A stretch of 64,000 nucleotides of DNA from Kangiella spongicola (lineage in GTDB: Bacteria; Pseudomonadota; Gammaproteobacteria; Enterobacterales; Kangiellaceae), in the NCBI RefSeq assembly GCF_003194565.2, contig NZ_QICH01000002.1, forward strand, positions 186,001 through 250,000, given 5' to 3'. The notes beneath the pieces are model-generated. The model saw only the letters and a program-made list of their open reading frames with translations, did no database searches and was not told the origin of the DNA. Position 1 is the first letter of the stretch. Every line of letters starts with the position of its first letter. Below, piece by piece: positions 47,835-57,753 of the stretch. The position numbers and the translations under genes were made by a program.

Positions 47835-49325
47835 ATGGAATTCTTTGTAAAGAGTGGTAACCCAGAAAAACAAAAAACAGGTTGCTTAATCGTAGGCGTA
47901 TTCGAATCTCGAAAACTATCTGCTCCAGCGCAACAAATTGACGACATTAGCGAAGGCTATATCAACGCTATCGTTAAGCGTGGCGATATGGAAGGTAAGT
48001 TTGGTCAAACTTTATTACTACACAACGTGCCTGGCACGAGCTGTGATCGCGTATTATTAGTTGGCTGTGGTAAAGAGCGTGAATTTGACGCGATTAAATA
48101 CAAGAAAATTAGTGGCAAAGTTATCAAGTTATTGAACGAAACTGGTGCTACTGAAGCGATTAACACACTACCTTTACTTAACATCAAAGGCCAAGAGCTT
48201 TACTCGAAAGTGCGCTTTGCCGTTGAAGCTGCAAACAATAGCCTTTACCTTTTCGAGCAGTTAAAAAGCGAGAAATCAGAAACTCGTCGTCCACTGCGCA
48301 AAATGACTTTATTCATCGAGTCGCGTGCTGACTTAGCCGAAGGCGAGAAAGCCATCAACCACGCTTGCGCTATTACAGCGGGGCAATCGTTGACGCGTGA
48401 TTTAGCAAACCTTCCTGGTAATATTTGTAACCCGACTTACCTTGCTAACTTGGCGGAAGATCTGGCCAAAGAATATTCTTCGCTAAACACCAATATCCTC
48501 GACGAGTCTGAACTAAAAGAAATGGGCGCTGGCGCTTTTGTTTCTGTATCACAAGGTTCCGATCAACCAGGCAAGTTAATTTGCATGGAATACAACGGCG
48601 GCGACAAAGGTGACAAGCCTTTAGTCTTTGTCGGCAAAGGTATTACCTTCGACACTGGTGGTATTTCATTAAAGCCAGGCGCTGGTATGGACGAGATGAA
48701 GTTCGATATGGGTGGCGCAGCTTCGGTTTTCGGTTTAATTAAGTCAGTTTCAGAAATGGGCTTACCGATTAACGTTGTAGGTGTGGTTGCTGCCGCAGAA
48801 AACATGCCAAGCGGCGGTGCATCACGTCCTGGTGATGTGGTGACGTCTTTATCAGGCAAAACTATTGAAATTCTCAACACTGATGCCGAAGGCCGATTGG
48901 TGCTTTGCGACGCCTTAACCTATGTTGAAAAATACGACCCTGAAATCGTTATTGATATCGCAACCTTAACCGGTGCCGTGATTATCGCGCTAGGTCACGA
49001 AGCTTCAGGCGTCATGAGTAACAACAATGCGCTAGCTAACGAAATCGAAAACGCCAGCGACATGGCGAATGACCGTGTGTGGCGCTTACCTATCTGGGAC
49101 GAGTATCACGAACAGCTTAAGAGTAACGTCGCTGACTTTACTAACTTAGGCGGTCGTCCAGCAGGCACGATTACGGCGGGCTGTTTCCTTTCTAAGTTCA
49201 CTAAAAAGTATCGTTGGGCGCATATCGATATTGCCGGTACTGCTTGGAAATCAGGCGCAGATAAAGGTGCCACAGGTCGTCCTGTACCGCTACTGTCGCA
49301 AATCGTTATCAACCGCGCAAAGTAA
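47835..49325 (+). CDS. pepA: Leucyl aminopeptidase PepA
   Basis: 496-residue M17 dizinc/dimanganese aminopeptidase. The catalytic domain (from about 170) has KGITFDTGGISLKPGAGMD, NTDAEGRLVLCDAL, the family signature, and TAGCFLSKF. In E. coli PepA also binds DNA as an architectural factor in Xer recombination and carAB control. It leads the pepA-holC-(...)-valS rightward group, 12 bases before holC. Confidence 0.95.
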   Translation: MEFFVKSGNPEKQKTGCLIVGVFESRKLSAPAQQIDDISEGYINAIVKRGDMEGKFGQTLLLHNVPGTSCDRVLLVGCGKEREFDAIKYKKISGKVIKLLNETGATEAINTLPLLNIKGQELYSKVRFAVEAANNSLYLFEQLKSEKSETRRPLRKMTLFIESRADLAEGEKAINHACAITAGQSLTRDLANLPGNICNPTYLANLAEDLAKEYSSLNTNILDESELKEMGAGAFVSVSQGSDQPGKLICMEYNGGDKGDKPLVFVGKGITFDTGGISLKPGAGMDEMKFDMGGAASVFGLIKSVSEMGLPINVVGVVAAAENMPSGGASRPGDVVTSLSGKTIEILNTDAEGRLVLCDALTYVEKYDPEIVIDIATLTGAVIIALGHEASGVMSNNNALANEIENASDMANDRVWRLPIWDEYHEQLKSNVADFTNLGGRPAGTITAGCFLSKFTKKYRWAHIDIAGTAWKSGADKGATGRPVPLLSQIVINRAK

Positions 49326-49337
49326 GGTCACATCAGT

Positions 49338-49778
49338 ATGACCCAAGTAGGTTTCCACTTACTGGAAAGTCAGTCAGGCGAAGAAGCTTATCTTCGCCTG
49401 ATTGGTAAATGCGTCCAAAGCTTGTACAAGCAAGGACGCAAAGTGTATATCCATGCCAAAGATGAAGCACAAGCACACGCCGTTGATGAGTGGCTTTGGA
49501 GCCAAGAACTAACGGAGTTTGTGCCACATAACATCGTCGGCGAAGGTCCGAACAAGCCACCGCCAGTGCAAATTGGTTATGCAACATCGGAGCAAAACCC
49601 GCCAGAAAACCAACATGATTGTCTGGTTAACCTAAGCGGCGAGGTTCAACCCTTCTTCAGCTACTTTCTGAAATGCTTTGAAATCGTACCTAACGAGGAC
49701 AAAGACAAAGAGCTAGCCCGTGAGCGTTATAAGTTTTACCGAGGGCGTGGCTACCCCCTAGACCACAAGAAGTATTAA
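49338..49778 (+). CDS. holC: DNA polymerase III chi subunit
   Basis: 146 residues. The chi subunit of the clamp loader binds SSB and psi. The N-terminus contains VGFHLLES, the middle contains LYKQGRKVYIHAKDEAQAHA and DEWLWS, and the tail contains FYRGRGYPLDHKKY, matching the family. Its position between pepA and valS is the conserved one, although three genes separate it from valS here. Confidence 0.92.
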   Translation: MTQVGFHLLESQSGEEAYLRLIGKCVQSLYKQGRKVYIHAKDEAQAHAVDEWLWSQELTEFVPHNIVGEGPNKPPPVQIGYATSEQNPPENQHDCLVNLSGEVQPFFSYFLKCFEIVPNEDKDKELARERYKFYRGRGYPLDHKKY

Positions 49779-49790
49779 GGGGTAAGCACT

Positions 49791-50408
49791 TTGCGACTCG
49801 CCCCCATCACTAGAGGAAGCATTGTTCTCGCCTTGAGCAACATGGTTCCACTACTGGGGGTACTTCTAGGCTACTGGAACGCCTTCGATATTATCTTTCT
49901 CTACTGGTTCGAAAACATTATTATCGGACTATTTGCTGTAGCACGAATGACCATCCGTCCCGATAATGCACCACTTTTCGTTGCTGGTGGTCTTTTCGCG
50001 GCGGGATTTTTCTGTCTCCATTACGGCTTTTTTACTTATGGTCACGGTGTTTTCGTTACCAGTTTCTTTGAAGAACAACTTTTACAGAATTCAGAGAGCT
50101 TAAATCGAGGTTTAACTGATATAGTCAGTTATATGCTATCCCAACGAGCTGTGCAGCTTGTTATTGTTGCCATGTTTATCGCACACTTAACAGACTTTGT
50201 TATTGCCTATAAAAATAAGACCATTGATACGGTTTCCATGGAAATGACCAAGCCTTACAAGCGTATTATCGTTTTACACATCGCAATAATACTCGGTGGT
50301 TTCTTTGCCTTGAAATTTGGTCACACCGTTAGTGTCGCCGTGGTAATGATCGGACTTAAAGCTTATTTTGATTTGAGGCCACCAAATCGAATAAAAACAA
50401 AGCTGTAA
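49791..50408 (+). CDS. DUF6498-like membrane protein
   Basis: 205 residues with about five membrane helices. The conserved pattern FDIIFLYWFENIIIGLF (YW-x-EN in a helix) is the mark of DUF6498, whose role is unknown. The start is a TTG at 49791 with AAGGGG 8 bases upstream, 12 bases after holC. The frame closes at PNRIKTKL and TAA, but the -1 frame stays open over this point for another 90 codons, so the annotated C-terminus may not be the original one. Confidence 0.72.
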   Translation: MRLAPITRGSIVLALSNMVPLLGVLLGYWNAFDIIFLYWFENIIIGLFAVARMTIRPDNAPLFVAGGLFAAGFFCLHYGFFTYGHGVFVTSFFEEQLLQNSESLNRGLTDIVSYMLSQRAVQLVIVAMFIAHLTDFVIAYKNKTIDTVSMEMTKPYKRIIVLHIAIILGGFFALKFGHTVSVAVVMIGLKAYFDLRPPNRIKTKL

Positions 50409-50674
50409 ACCAGTCACTGTCCGAACAAAAAATTAAAGAAAAGATTGCAAAACAGTTAGAAAACCCTGAAATTAAGATAAACGGAAAGACCTATAGGTTT
50501 GATACTGTTGAAGAAATGGTTAATTCCGATGTCTACAAAAAGCATTCAAAGTGGCTTTTTTGGCTTATGCCTAAAGACAAACGATTGATTTATGAACAAT
50601 TGCTTCAACATGCAATCGAACAAGAGCGGCAAAGCAAAAAGTCTAGCGACTCTTTAGAACAAAAAGATATATAA
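50372..50674 (+). CDS. Uninitiated open frame after DUF6498 gene (separate gene or frameshifted tail)
   Basis: A 100-codon open frame in the -1 frame relative to the preceding gene. Its translation looks like real protein: IKINGKTYRFDTVEEMV, then HSKWLFWLMPKDKRLIYEQ and LLQHAIEQERQSKK. The first ATG is only at 50516 (52 residues, no clear ribosome site) and no GTG or TTG is well placed, so it is either a gene with a non-standard start or the former C-terminal part of the DUF6498 protein displaced by a one-base change in the AAAAA run near 50393. Confidence 0.5.
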   Translation, partial: FEATKSNKNKAVNQSLSEQKIKEKIAKQLENPEIKINGKTYRFDTVEEMVNSDVYKKHSKWLFWLMPKDKRLIYEQLLQHAIEQERQSKKSSDSLEQKDI

Positions 50675-50771
50675 GGATTCAAAAATTATAGTATCTAAAA
50701 GCCCCTCTTATTCCTTATAGTAATACGCTATATAGGTTCAATGAAGTATTAGGCAACACCCTAGGAGCATT

Positions 50772-51329
50772 ATGAAAGGTTTTACGAGCTACGCGATAAA
50801 GAATTTAAAAAGCACTGGCAGTATAGCTCGTAGCTCAAAATTCCTTGCAAGAAACTTAGCAAAACAAGTTCCAACAGACGCTAAAACGATTGTAGAGCTT
50901 GGCGCGGGCGATGGCATCATTACACGTGAATTACTGAAATATATGCCACAACAAGCCCATCTAACCTCCTATGAAATCTCCGAGGAATTGCTCGCCCTAC
51001 TACAACGCATTGACCACCCTAGATTTAGCTTAAAACACAGTTCAGCCATGGATATTGTTCAAGACTTTGCAATCGATAGTGTCGACTGTTTAGTATCATG
51101 CTTACCACTGGCCTTATTTCCGCTGGAAATGAAGCACGAACTATTGACCCATATTCGATCTGTGCTAAAACCCAACGGACTTTTCTTACAATACCAATAC
51201 TGGTTAAGCGATAAACAGCTGATCAAAGAATATTTTCCACACCTAAAGACTAATTGGGTACCACTAAACCTACCGCCATCCTTTGTCTATACCGGAACTG
51301 CGCCAAATAGTGAGCTAGTGGCCGAGTAG
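50772..51329 (+). CDS. Class I SAM-dependent methyltransferase (PmtA-like)
   Basis: 185 residues. The SAM-binding motif is VELGAGDGIITRELL near residue 43, the acidic residue after strand 2 is in YEISEE, and a long helix precedes it with GSIARSSKFLARNLA, as in phospholipid N-methyltransferases and related small enzymes. The substrate could be phosphatidylethanolamine, but a close homology cannot be shown here. AGGAG is 5 bases upstream of the ATG. Inserted between holC and valS. Confidence 0.72.
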   Translation: MKGFTSYAIKNLKSTGSIARSSKFLARNLAKQVPTDAKTIVELGAGDGIITRELLKYMPQQAHLTSYEISEELLALLQRIDHPRFSLKHSSAMDIVQDFAIDSVDCLVSCLPLALFPLEMKHELLTHIRSVLKPNGLFLQYQYWLSDKQLIKEYFPHLKTNWVPLNLPPSFVYTGTAPNSELVAE

Positions 51330-51480
51330 TTTATCTGACCGGTGATTCGGCTCATTTCGTGTCATAGCCTCAATATCTCTTCGAAATCTCACTAAATTTC
51401 CACACAGATATAGATATATAGCGTACAAGCGTTATAATTCAAGGCTTTATTACTGAAACTGCAGATACCACGAATTGACC

Positions 51481-54264
51481 ATGGATAAAGCATATAACCC
51501 GCAAGCAATCGAGCAAGAAACCTACAAAAAGTGGGAAGATAACGACTACTTCTCGCCAAAAGGCGGCAGTAAAGACAATGACGACAGTTATTGCATCATG
51601 ATCCCGCCACCAAACGTCACTGGTAGCTTGCACATGGGCCACGCTTTCCAACATACCATCATGGACGCGCTTACCCGATATAACCGCATGAAAGGGAAAA
51701 ACACCCTTTGGCAGCCGGGCTCAGATCACGCAGGTATCGCGACCCAGATGGTGGTAGAGCGTTTGCTCGACCGCGAAGGTAAAACTCGCCATGATTTAGG
51801 CCGTGAAGCCTTTGTCGATCGTATTTGGGATTGGAAAGAAGAGTCTGGCGGCACCATTACCAAGCAGATGCGTCGTATGGGCGACTCTTGTGACTGGTCG
51901 CGCGAAGCTTTCACCATGGATGATGATTTATCAGAAGCAGTTTTAGAAACTTTCGTTCGCTTACACGAAGAAGGTTTAATCTACCGCGGCGATCGCTTAG
52001 TGAACTGGGATCCAAAACTCCTGACCGCAGTATCTGACCTAGAAGTTGAATCGCACGAAGAGAACGGCCACCTTTGGCACATGCGCTATCCGCTTAGCGA
52101 TGGCTCAGGTCATATCATCATCGCCACAACTCGTCCAGAAACAATGCTTGGCGACAGTGCGGTAGCAGTGCATCCTGATGATGAGCGCTATCAACACCAG
52201 ATTGGCAAAACGATTGATTTACCACTAACAGGACGTCAAATCCCGATTATTGCCGACGACTATGTTGAAAAAGATTTTGGTAGTGGTTGCGTAAAAATCA
52301 CTCCAGCGCATGACTTCAACGACTACGAAATGGGTCAACGTCATAATCTAGAAATGATCAATATCCTAACGCCAACAGCTCAGATTAACGATAACGCACC
52401 TGAAGCTTATCGTGGCCTAGATCGCTATGAAGCACGTAAGAAAATCGTTGAAGACTTTGAAGCTCTAGGCTTAATGGAAAAAATTGAGCCACACAAATTA
52501 AAAGTGCCTCGAGGAGACCGCAGTGGCGTTGTTATCGAGCCTTACTTAACGCCTCAGTGGTACGTCAAAATTGCCCCACTCGCAGAGCCTGCACTTAAAG
52601 CGGTTAAAGATGGCGACATCAAATTTGTACCAGAAAATTGGTCGAACACTTACTACCATTGGATGGAAAACATTCAAGACTGGTGTATTAGCCGCCAGCT
52701 GTGGTGGGGCCATCAGATCCCAGCTTGGTACGACAACAAAGGCGAAGTTTATGTTGGCCGTAGTGAAGAAGAAGTTCGTGAAAAATATAACCTTGGTGAT
52801 ATCGAATTACGTCGCGATGAAGACGTTCTAGATACTTGGTTTTCTTCCGCGCTTTGGCCTTTTGCGACATTAGGCTGGCCTGAAGAAACGTCTGAACTAG
52901 AAACCTTCTTACCAACCAGCGTGTTGGTTACAGGTTTCGACATCATCTTCTTCTGGGTTGCCAGAATGATTATGATGGGCTTGAAATTTACCGGCAAAAT
53001 ACCGTTCAAAGAGATCTACATTACTGGCTTGATTCGTGACGAACAAGGCCAAAAAATGTCGAAGTCAAAAGGTAACGTACTCGACCCAATCGACATCATC
53101 GACGGTATTGAGCTTGAGACGCTGGTCGAGAAACGCACTACCGGCATGATGAATCCAAAAGCCGCCGAGAAGATCGCTAAGCGTACTCGCAAGCAATTCC
53201 CAGACGGCATTGAAGCTTATGGTACTGACGCTATGCGCTTTACATTCTGCGCCATGGCATCTACCTCTCGTGACATCAACTTCGACTTAAACCGAGTAGA
53301 AGGCTACCGTAACTTCTGTAATAAAATATGGAACGCTGCGCGCTATGTGTTGATGAACACTGAAGAGCAAGATACCGGTTTAACAAACAAGGATATGGAG
53401 TTCAGCTTAGCCGATCGCTGGATCAAGAGTGAGCTACAAAAAACCATTAGTGAGTATGACAAAGCTATTGAAACTTACCGCTTTGATATTGCCGCTAACG
53501 TTTTGTATGACTTTACTTGGAATACCTACTGCGACTGGTACTTAGAGCTTTCTAAGCCAGTTCTTTATAGCGATGAGTACGCAGAAGCGGCTAAACGCGG
53601 TACTCGTAACACACTAGTTTCTGTGCTCGATTCATTAATGCGCTTATTGCACCCGTTCATGCCATTTATCACAGAAGAAATCTGGCAGAAAGTTGCGCCA
53701 TTGGCTGGCACATTTGACAGCGAGCGTCCAAGCATCATGCTACAGGACTTCCCACAAGAAGATTCGAACCTAGTCGACGCACAAGCGAAGCAAGATATCG
53801 AGTGGTTAAAGAAGATCATTGTTGGCGTCCGCAATATACGTGGCGAGATGAATATTGCACCAGGTAAACCACTAGATGTGATGTTCCGAAATGGCTCTGA
53901 CAGCGACAAAGAGCGTCTTGATAGCAACAAAACCTTCTTATCAAAACTTGCTAAGTTAGAGTCTATAAAGTGGCTTGAAGCAGGCGATGAAGCTCCTATG
54001 TCAGCAACTGCATTAGCGGGTAACATGGAGATCCTAATTCCAATGGCAGGCCTGATAGACGTTGAGCAAGAATTAGCTCGCCTTGATAAAGAGTCTGAGA
54101 AGTTAGAAAAAGACTTACAGCGAATTTCCGGTAAGTTAAACAACTCAAACTTTACCGATAAAGCACCACAAGCTGTTGTCGAGAAAGAGCAAGCTAAGCT
54201 TGCCGAAGTTGAATCAACTTTGAAAAAGATTGAAAAACAACGACAACAACTTAAAAGCCTGTAA
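51481..54264 (+). CDS. valS: Valyl-tRNA synthetase
   Basis: 927 residues. Class I signatures: [14 protein letters not shown] (HIGH motif HMGH, about 43-56) and [10 protein letters not shown] (KMSKS). An editing CP1 domain ([13 protein letters not shown]) lies between them, then the anticodon-binding domain and a C-terminal coiled coil ([20 protein letters not shown]). The ATG at 51481 gives [12 protein letters not shown], as in E. coli; an in-frame TTG two codons upstream is not needed. Confidence 0.96.
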   Translation: MDKAYNPQAIEQETYKKWEDNDYFSPKGGSKDNDDSYCIMIPPPNVTGSLHMGHAFQHTIMDALTRYNRMKGKNTLWQPGSDHAGIATQMVVERLLDREGKTRHDLGREAFVDRIWDWKEESGGTITKQMRRMGDSCDWSREAFTMDDDLSEAVLETFVRLHEEGLIYRGDRLVNWDPKLLTAVSDLEVESHEENGHLWHMRYPLSDGSGHIIIATTRPETMLGDSAVAVHPDDERYQHQIGKTIDLPLTGRQIPIIADDYVEKDFGSGCVKITPAHDFNDYEMGQRHNLEMINILTPTAQINDNAPEAYRGLDRYEARKKIVEDFEALGLMEKIEPHKLKVPRGDRSGVVIEPYLTPQWYVKIAPLAEPALKAVKDGDIKFVPENWSNTYYHWMENIQDWCISRQLWWGHQIPAWYDNKGEVYVGRSEEEVREKYNLGDIELRRDEDVLDTWFSSALWPFATLGWPEETSELETFLPTSVLVTGFDIIFFWVARMIMMGLKFTGKIPFKEIYITGLIRDEQGQKMSKSKGNVLDPIDIIDGIELETLVEKRTTGMMNPKAAEKIAKRTRKQFPDGIEAYGTDAMRFTFCAMASTSRDINFDLNRVEGYRNFCNKIWNAARYVLMNTEEQDTGLTNKDMEFSLADRWIKSELQKTISEYDKAIETYRFDIAANVLYDFTWNTYCDWYLELSKPVLYSDEYAEAAKRGTRNTLVSVLDSLMRLLHPFMPFITEEIWQKVAPLAGTFDSERPSIMLQDFPQEDSNLVDAQAKQDIEWLKKIIVGVRNIRGEMNIAPGKPLDVMFRNGSDSDKERLDSNKTFLSKLAKLESIKWLEAGDEAPMSATALAGNMEILIPMAGLIDVEQELARLDKESEKLEKDLQRISGKLNNSNFTDKAPQAVVEKEQAKLAEVESTLKKIEKQRQQLKSL

Positions 54265-54293
54265 TTAAAGCAGCTAAAATAAGCGAGGATATA

Positions 54294-54947
54294 ATGAAGA
54301 AACTAATCATCAGCAGCCTACTGTTAGCTGGAAGCGCTTTACCACTACAGGCTGATAATTCAGCGAGTAAACATTTTGTCCTCGTCACAACACACCAAAA
54401 TGATATCGGCGAAATTTGCCCAGAGATGAACGCTGGGCAAACCTTATCCTTCGACTTTAAATCTAATAATGAAGTAGAGTTTAATCTTCACTATCACGAA
54501 GGCGAAAAAGTCAGCTACCCTATCGAGCCACATAAAGTCACTTCACTCCAGCAAAGCTTCGAGGCACCTATAAAGCAAACTTACTGCTTAATGTGGAAAG
54601 GACTAAGTGAAGAGCCAGCAAAGATCAAACTGAACTACCAAATACTGCCTAAACAAGAAACTGCGATAAAAACTATTTCAGAAGCAATCCCTATTTACCA
54701 GCCTCAAGCCGAATATCCAGAAGAAGCAATGAAAAACAATATAGAAGGTCAAGTAGTTTTTCTTCTAGATATAGCTCCAAGTGGAAAGGCAACAAACATT
54801 AGAGTACTCCATGAGAGTCCGAAAGACATATTTACAGACGTTTCAATCAAAGCAGTCTCTAAATGGATGTTCAAACCAAAAATAATTGATAGAAAGCCAG
54901 TAGAGCAAACCGATATGCTTTACACTATGAACTATAAGCTCGATTAA
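54294..54947 (+). CDS. Periplasmic protein with TonB C-terminal domain
   Basis: 217 residues. The signal peptide (1-20) ends LPLQA. A middle region (about 25-125) has no recognised fold and a Cys pair (EICPEM, TYCLMW). The C-terminal TonB/energy-transducer domain (about 135-217) has AEYPEEAMKNNIEGQVVF and KAVSKWMFKPKIIDRKPVEQ. There is no N-terminal anchor or Pro-rich spacer, so it is not a classic TonB. GAGG lies 5 bases before the ATG and a terminator follows. Role unknown. Confidence 0.7.
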   Translation: MKKLIISSLLLAGSALPLQADNSASKHFVLVTTHQNDIGEICPEMNAGQTLSFDFKSNNEVEFNLHYHEGEKVSYPIEPHKVTSLQQSFEAPIKQTYCLMWKGLSEEPAKIKLNYQILPKQETAIKTISEAIPIYQPQAEYPEEAMKNNIEGQVVFLLDIAPSGKATNIRVLHESPKDIFTDVSIKAVSKWMFKPKIIDRKPVEQTDMLYTMNYKLD

Positions 54948-54960
54948 AGTTATATTTATC

Positions 54961-54984
54961 AGGGGCCGTCAAAGCCCCTTTTTA
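54961..54984. terminator. Terminator between convergent genes
   Basis: AGGGGC / GCCCCT stem followed by TTTT after the TonB-C gene; the flank on the other strand is less T-rich. Confidence 0.8.
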
Positions 54985-54996
54985 ATAACATTTTTT

Positions 54997-57555
54997 TTAA
55001 ATACACACCTCTTCAGCAGGCATGCGCATATTGTATTCATTAGCCATAACGCGCCCATAAGCTCCAGCATTTTCAATTAAAATCAAATCTCCTTCTTGAG
55101 TTTTAGGAAAGGGGATTTCAACGCCGAGTTTATCGGTACTTTCGCAAATTGGCCCCACTATAGTTGCCAGGTGCTCTTTCTCTGCGTTAAGTCTAGAAAG
55201 GTTAACGATATTATGAAACGAGCCGTATAGCGCAGGTCGCATCAGTGAGTTCATGCCTGTATTCAAGCCTACATAGTAATAGTTCTGCTTTTGCTTTACT
55301 TGAGTAACTTTTGATACAAGTACTCCAGTATTGGCGGAAATATAGCGGCCTGGTTCAATCCACAGTTGATACTGTGGGTATTCTGCTTGAACTGCCTGCA
55401 GGCTTGCATCAATGTGGCTCATGGTGAGCTCAGACTGCTGTGAGCGCTCTTTAATACCAAAGCCACCACCTAAGTTTAAGTATTTTACATTAGGGAACTG
55501 TGATGCAGTTTCAGCCAGTAAACGCGCATGTTCAGCCCAGTGTTCATTGCTTAAGATCCCACTTCCTGCGTGCGCATGTAAACCCACTACTTTAATTTTG
55601 TAGCTATTAATAACTGCGATCAGTTCAGCCAGTTCATCCATTGGTATGCCAAACTTAGACGTTGCCCCAGCGGTGCGAACATTGGCATGGTGTCCTTTAC
55701 CAATATTTGGATCGACCCGTAGGAATATTTCCTTGCCTGCAAATATTTCAGGCCAATGTTTTAATGGGTAAGTACTATCTAGGGTTAAGCGAATTTCTTT
55801 TTCTAGAACTTTCTCGTATTCCTTTTTGTCAGCGAAGTTTGGAGTAAAGAATATTCGAGACCTATCAATATTTGGAAATAAAGTAAGGACATGGTTAACC
55901 TCGCCTAGCGAAACGGTTTCAAAGCCAGTACCAGCCTCGTAAGCGGTTTTTAGAACCTCAGGATTATTATTCGATTTAACGGCAAAAAATACTTTATCTA
56001 CCGCACTTATAGTGTGTAAATTTTGAATATTATTTCGCACAGACTCTAAATCATAGATATAGGCGCTATCCCGCTCAGAGAGACATTTCTCAATAATACC
56101 TTGCTTAGCTTGCCACCACTTTTTTGTTTCACCCGTAACGTTACTTTGCTTCAGCTCTTTCGCCGTCGGGCCTAAAATTTCACTATTGGGATTATTCGTG
56201 ATTAACAGCTCATGCAAGGACGCGATCACTTTACTGCTATGTTCCTGATCTATTACAAAGGTAAGGTTTAAATCAGATGCGGCCTGTGACAATAGATATA
56301 CTTTGTAGGTTTCAAAGATTGAAAAAGCCGGTGCGATTTTATGCAATATAGCTCGAACATTTTTCCCGACAATCGACACAGCCGAGCAATCATGCATGAC
56401 TTCAACTCGACACATTGCCGATAAGCCTTTAACTAACCCTGCCAGCCTTTTTTGACTGACTACCTGCGTCAAATTATCAAGACTTACTGTAATGTTCGTT
56501 TCAGAGGTCGAGACTAAATCTACCGAAACATGGTGTCGTTTAAATATGGCGAAGATATCAGCTAAGAAGCCAGCCTGCTGCCACATCCCTTGGCTCTCCA
56601 TAGAGACCAAGGTGATTTCCTCTTTAGCTGTTACGCCTTTAACCATACCCCAGCTATTTTCAGTGCTACTAATGACGGTGCCATCGATATCCGGATCAAC
56701 CGTCGAGCGGATATAAATGGGGATCTGACTAATTTTCGCAGGTCTAATGGCTCTTGGGTGTAGAACCTTTGCACCCGCAGAGGCCATCTCTTGAGCCTCT
56801 TCATAATTTAGCTGCTTTAATAATCGGGCATTAGCCACTTGGTTGGGATTAGCTGTAAATATACCTGGAACATCAGTCCATATTTCCAATCGCTCTGCTT
56901 CAATTTTGGCAGCGAAGTAAGCAGCCGATGAGTCAGAACCACCTCTCCCAAGAAGAACCGTTTCGTTATCACGCGTCGAGGCAATAAAGCCCTGCGAAAT
57001 AATGATTGAAGAGTCCTCTATAGCGTTGAGGAGAGCTTCATCGCGTTCGAATTCACAGTTTGCACAAAGATAATCAATGCTCGGCGTTTCATGCGCAAAC
57101 AAATAATCACGCGCATCTAACCTAAGAACCACCTCTTCAAATTGATTGCTTAAATACAGCTGCCCTGCTTTAGTCGCCCATAACTCACCCTGCGACATCA
57201 CTAGAGCACGAACCCGCTCTGTCACTTCGCCTAATAAAGAAATTCCATCCAACAAACGTTTGAGGAAGCCATACTCTTCGTCGAGCAAATTATGTGGCAG
57301 CTCTAACTCCGTTAGTAACTTTTGATGAATGTCTACCACCTCTTCGAATGCACCTATGTATTCACCTTTCAAAGCCAGCTCGATTAAAGCGTCCAATTTA
57401 TTTGAAACCGAACTTACCGCAGAATGTACAACAAATACTTTCTTCCCCTTGGCCTGTTTTCGCTTAATTATGCGCGCAATATTATCCCAATTACGACGTG
57501 TCGAGACGCTAGTTCCACCAAACTTAAGCAGTTGCCAAGAGTTATTTGTTGCCAT
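54997..57555 (-). CDS. Bifunctional aspartate kinase / diaminopimelate decarboxylase
   Basis: 852-residue fusion of the first and last enzymes of lysine synthesis. The N-terminal aspartokinase (about 1-300: LLKFGGTSVST, GRGGSDSSAAYFA, WTDVPGIFTANP) is followed by two ACT domains (about 310-460). A C-terminal PLP decarboxylase of the LysA type (about 500-852) has FFAVKSNNNPEVL with the PLP lysine, GGGFGIKERS and ENAGAYGRVMANEYN. Such fusions are known in Xanthomonas and Legionella relatives. AAGGAA lies 7 bases before the ATG. A lysine-rich leader peptide and a terminator upstream indicate attenuation by lysine. Confidence 0.93.
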   Translation of the reverse strand: MATNNSWQLLKFGGTSVSTRRNWDNIARIIKRKQAKGKKVFVVHSAVSSVSNKLDALIELALKGEYIGAFEEVVDIHQKLLTELELPHNLLDEEYGFLKRLLDGISLLGEVTERVRALVMSQGELWATKAGQLYLSNQFEEVVLRLDARDYLFAHETPSIDYLCANCEFERDEALLNAIEDSSIIISQGFIASTRDNETVLLGRGGSDSSAAYFAAKIEAERLEIWTDVPGIFTANPNQVANARLLKQLNYEEAQEMASAGAKVLHPRAIRPAKISQIPIYIRSTVDPDIDGTVISSTENSWGMVKGVTAKEEITLVSMESQGMWQQAGFLADIFAIFKRHHVSVDLVSTSETNITVSLDNLTQVVSQKRLAGLVKGLSAMCRVEVMHDCSAVSIVGKNVRAILHKIAPAFSIFETYKVYLLSQAASDLNLTFVIDQEHSSKVIASLHELLITNNPNSEILGPTAKELKQSNVTGETKKWWQAKQGIIEKCLSERDSAYIYDLESVRNNIQNLHTISAVDKVFFAVKSNNNPEVLKTAYEAGTGFETVSLGEVNHVLTLFPNIDRSRIFFTPNFADKKEYEKVLEKEIRLTLDSTYPLKHWPEIFAGKEIFLRVDPNIGKGHHANVRTAGATSKFGIPMDELAELIAVINSYKIKVVGLHAHAGSGILSNEHWAEHARLLAETASQFPNVKYLNLGGGFGIKERSQQSELTMSHIDASLQAVQAEYPQYQLWIEPGRYISANTGVLVSKVTQVKQKQNYYYVGLNTGMNSLMRPALYGSFHNIVNLSRLNAEKEHLATIVGPICESTDKLGVEIPFPKTQEGDLILIENAGAYGRVMANEYNMRMPAEEVCI

Positions 57556-57597
57556 GCTTTGATTCCTTAATCAATTGTATTCAGTTTATATAGACAT

Positions 57598-57632
57598 AAA
57601 AAAACCCGCAGAGGATGACCTGTGCGGGTTTT
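57598..57632 (-). terminator. Lysine attenuator terminator
   Basis: Minus strand AAACCCGCA / TGCGGGTTT stem followed by seven T, between the Lys leader peptide and the aspartokinase fusion gene. The stretch CTGTGGGT just before the leader stop can pair with its 5' side (ACCC..ACAG). Confidence 0.85.
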
Positions 57633-57659
57633 AAGAGTTAGAAATTACAATCGTATTAT

Positions 57660-57746
57660 TCACCCACAGCAGTACAGGGCGCGTTTTTTTAGCGCCTTCT
57701 TAGCCTGTTTCTTGCTTGAGTTAATTACGATTTTTACTGCTTTCAT
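57660..57746 (-). CDS. Lysine-rich leader peptide of the aspartokinase-DapDC gene
   Basis: A 28-residue open frame: MKAVKIVINSSKKQAKKALK followed by KRALYCCG and TGA. Eight lysines include three adjacent pairs; the codons are AAA and AAG. The Lys codon run is flanked by GGCGC / GCGCC arms that form a hairpin around it. It is followed by a terminator, then a lysine biosynthetic gene, the classical layout of a ribosome-stalling attenuator. No Shine-Dalgarno is present and the ATG starts 7 bases after the -10, suggesting leaderless translation. No lysine riboswitch fold was seen. Confidence 0.8.
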   Translation of the reverse strand: MKAVKIVINSSKKQAKKALKKRALYCCG

Positions 57747-57753
57747 GCTATTG

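Noticed and set aside
50388-50400. Programmed -1 frameshift site joining the DUF6498 gene to the next frame
   Set aside because: The A run is not a canonical X XXY YYZ slippery heptamer in the correct phase, so I keep it only as one of several explanations.
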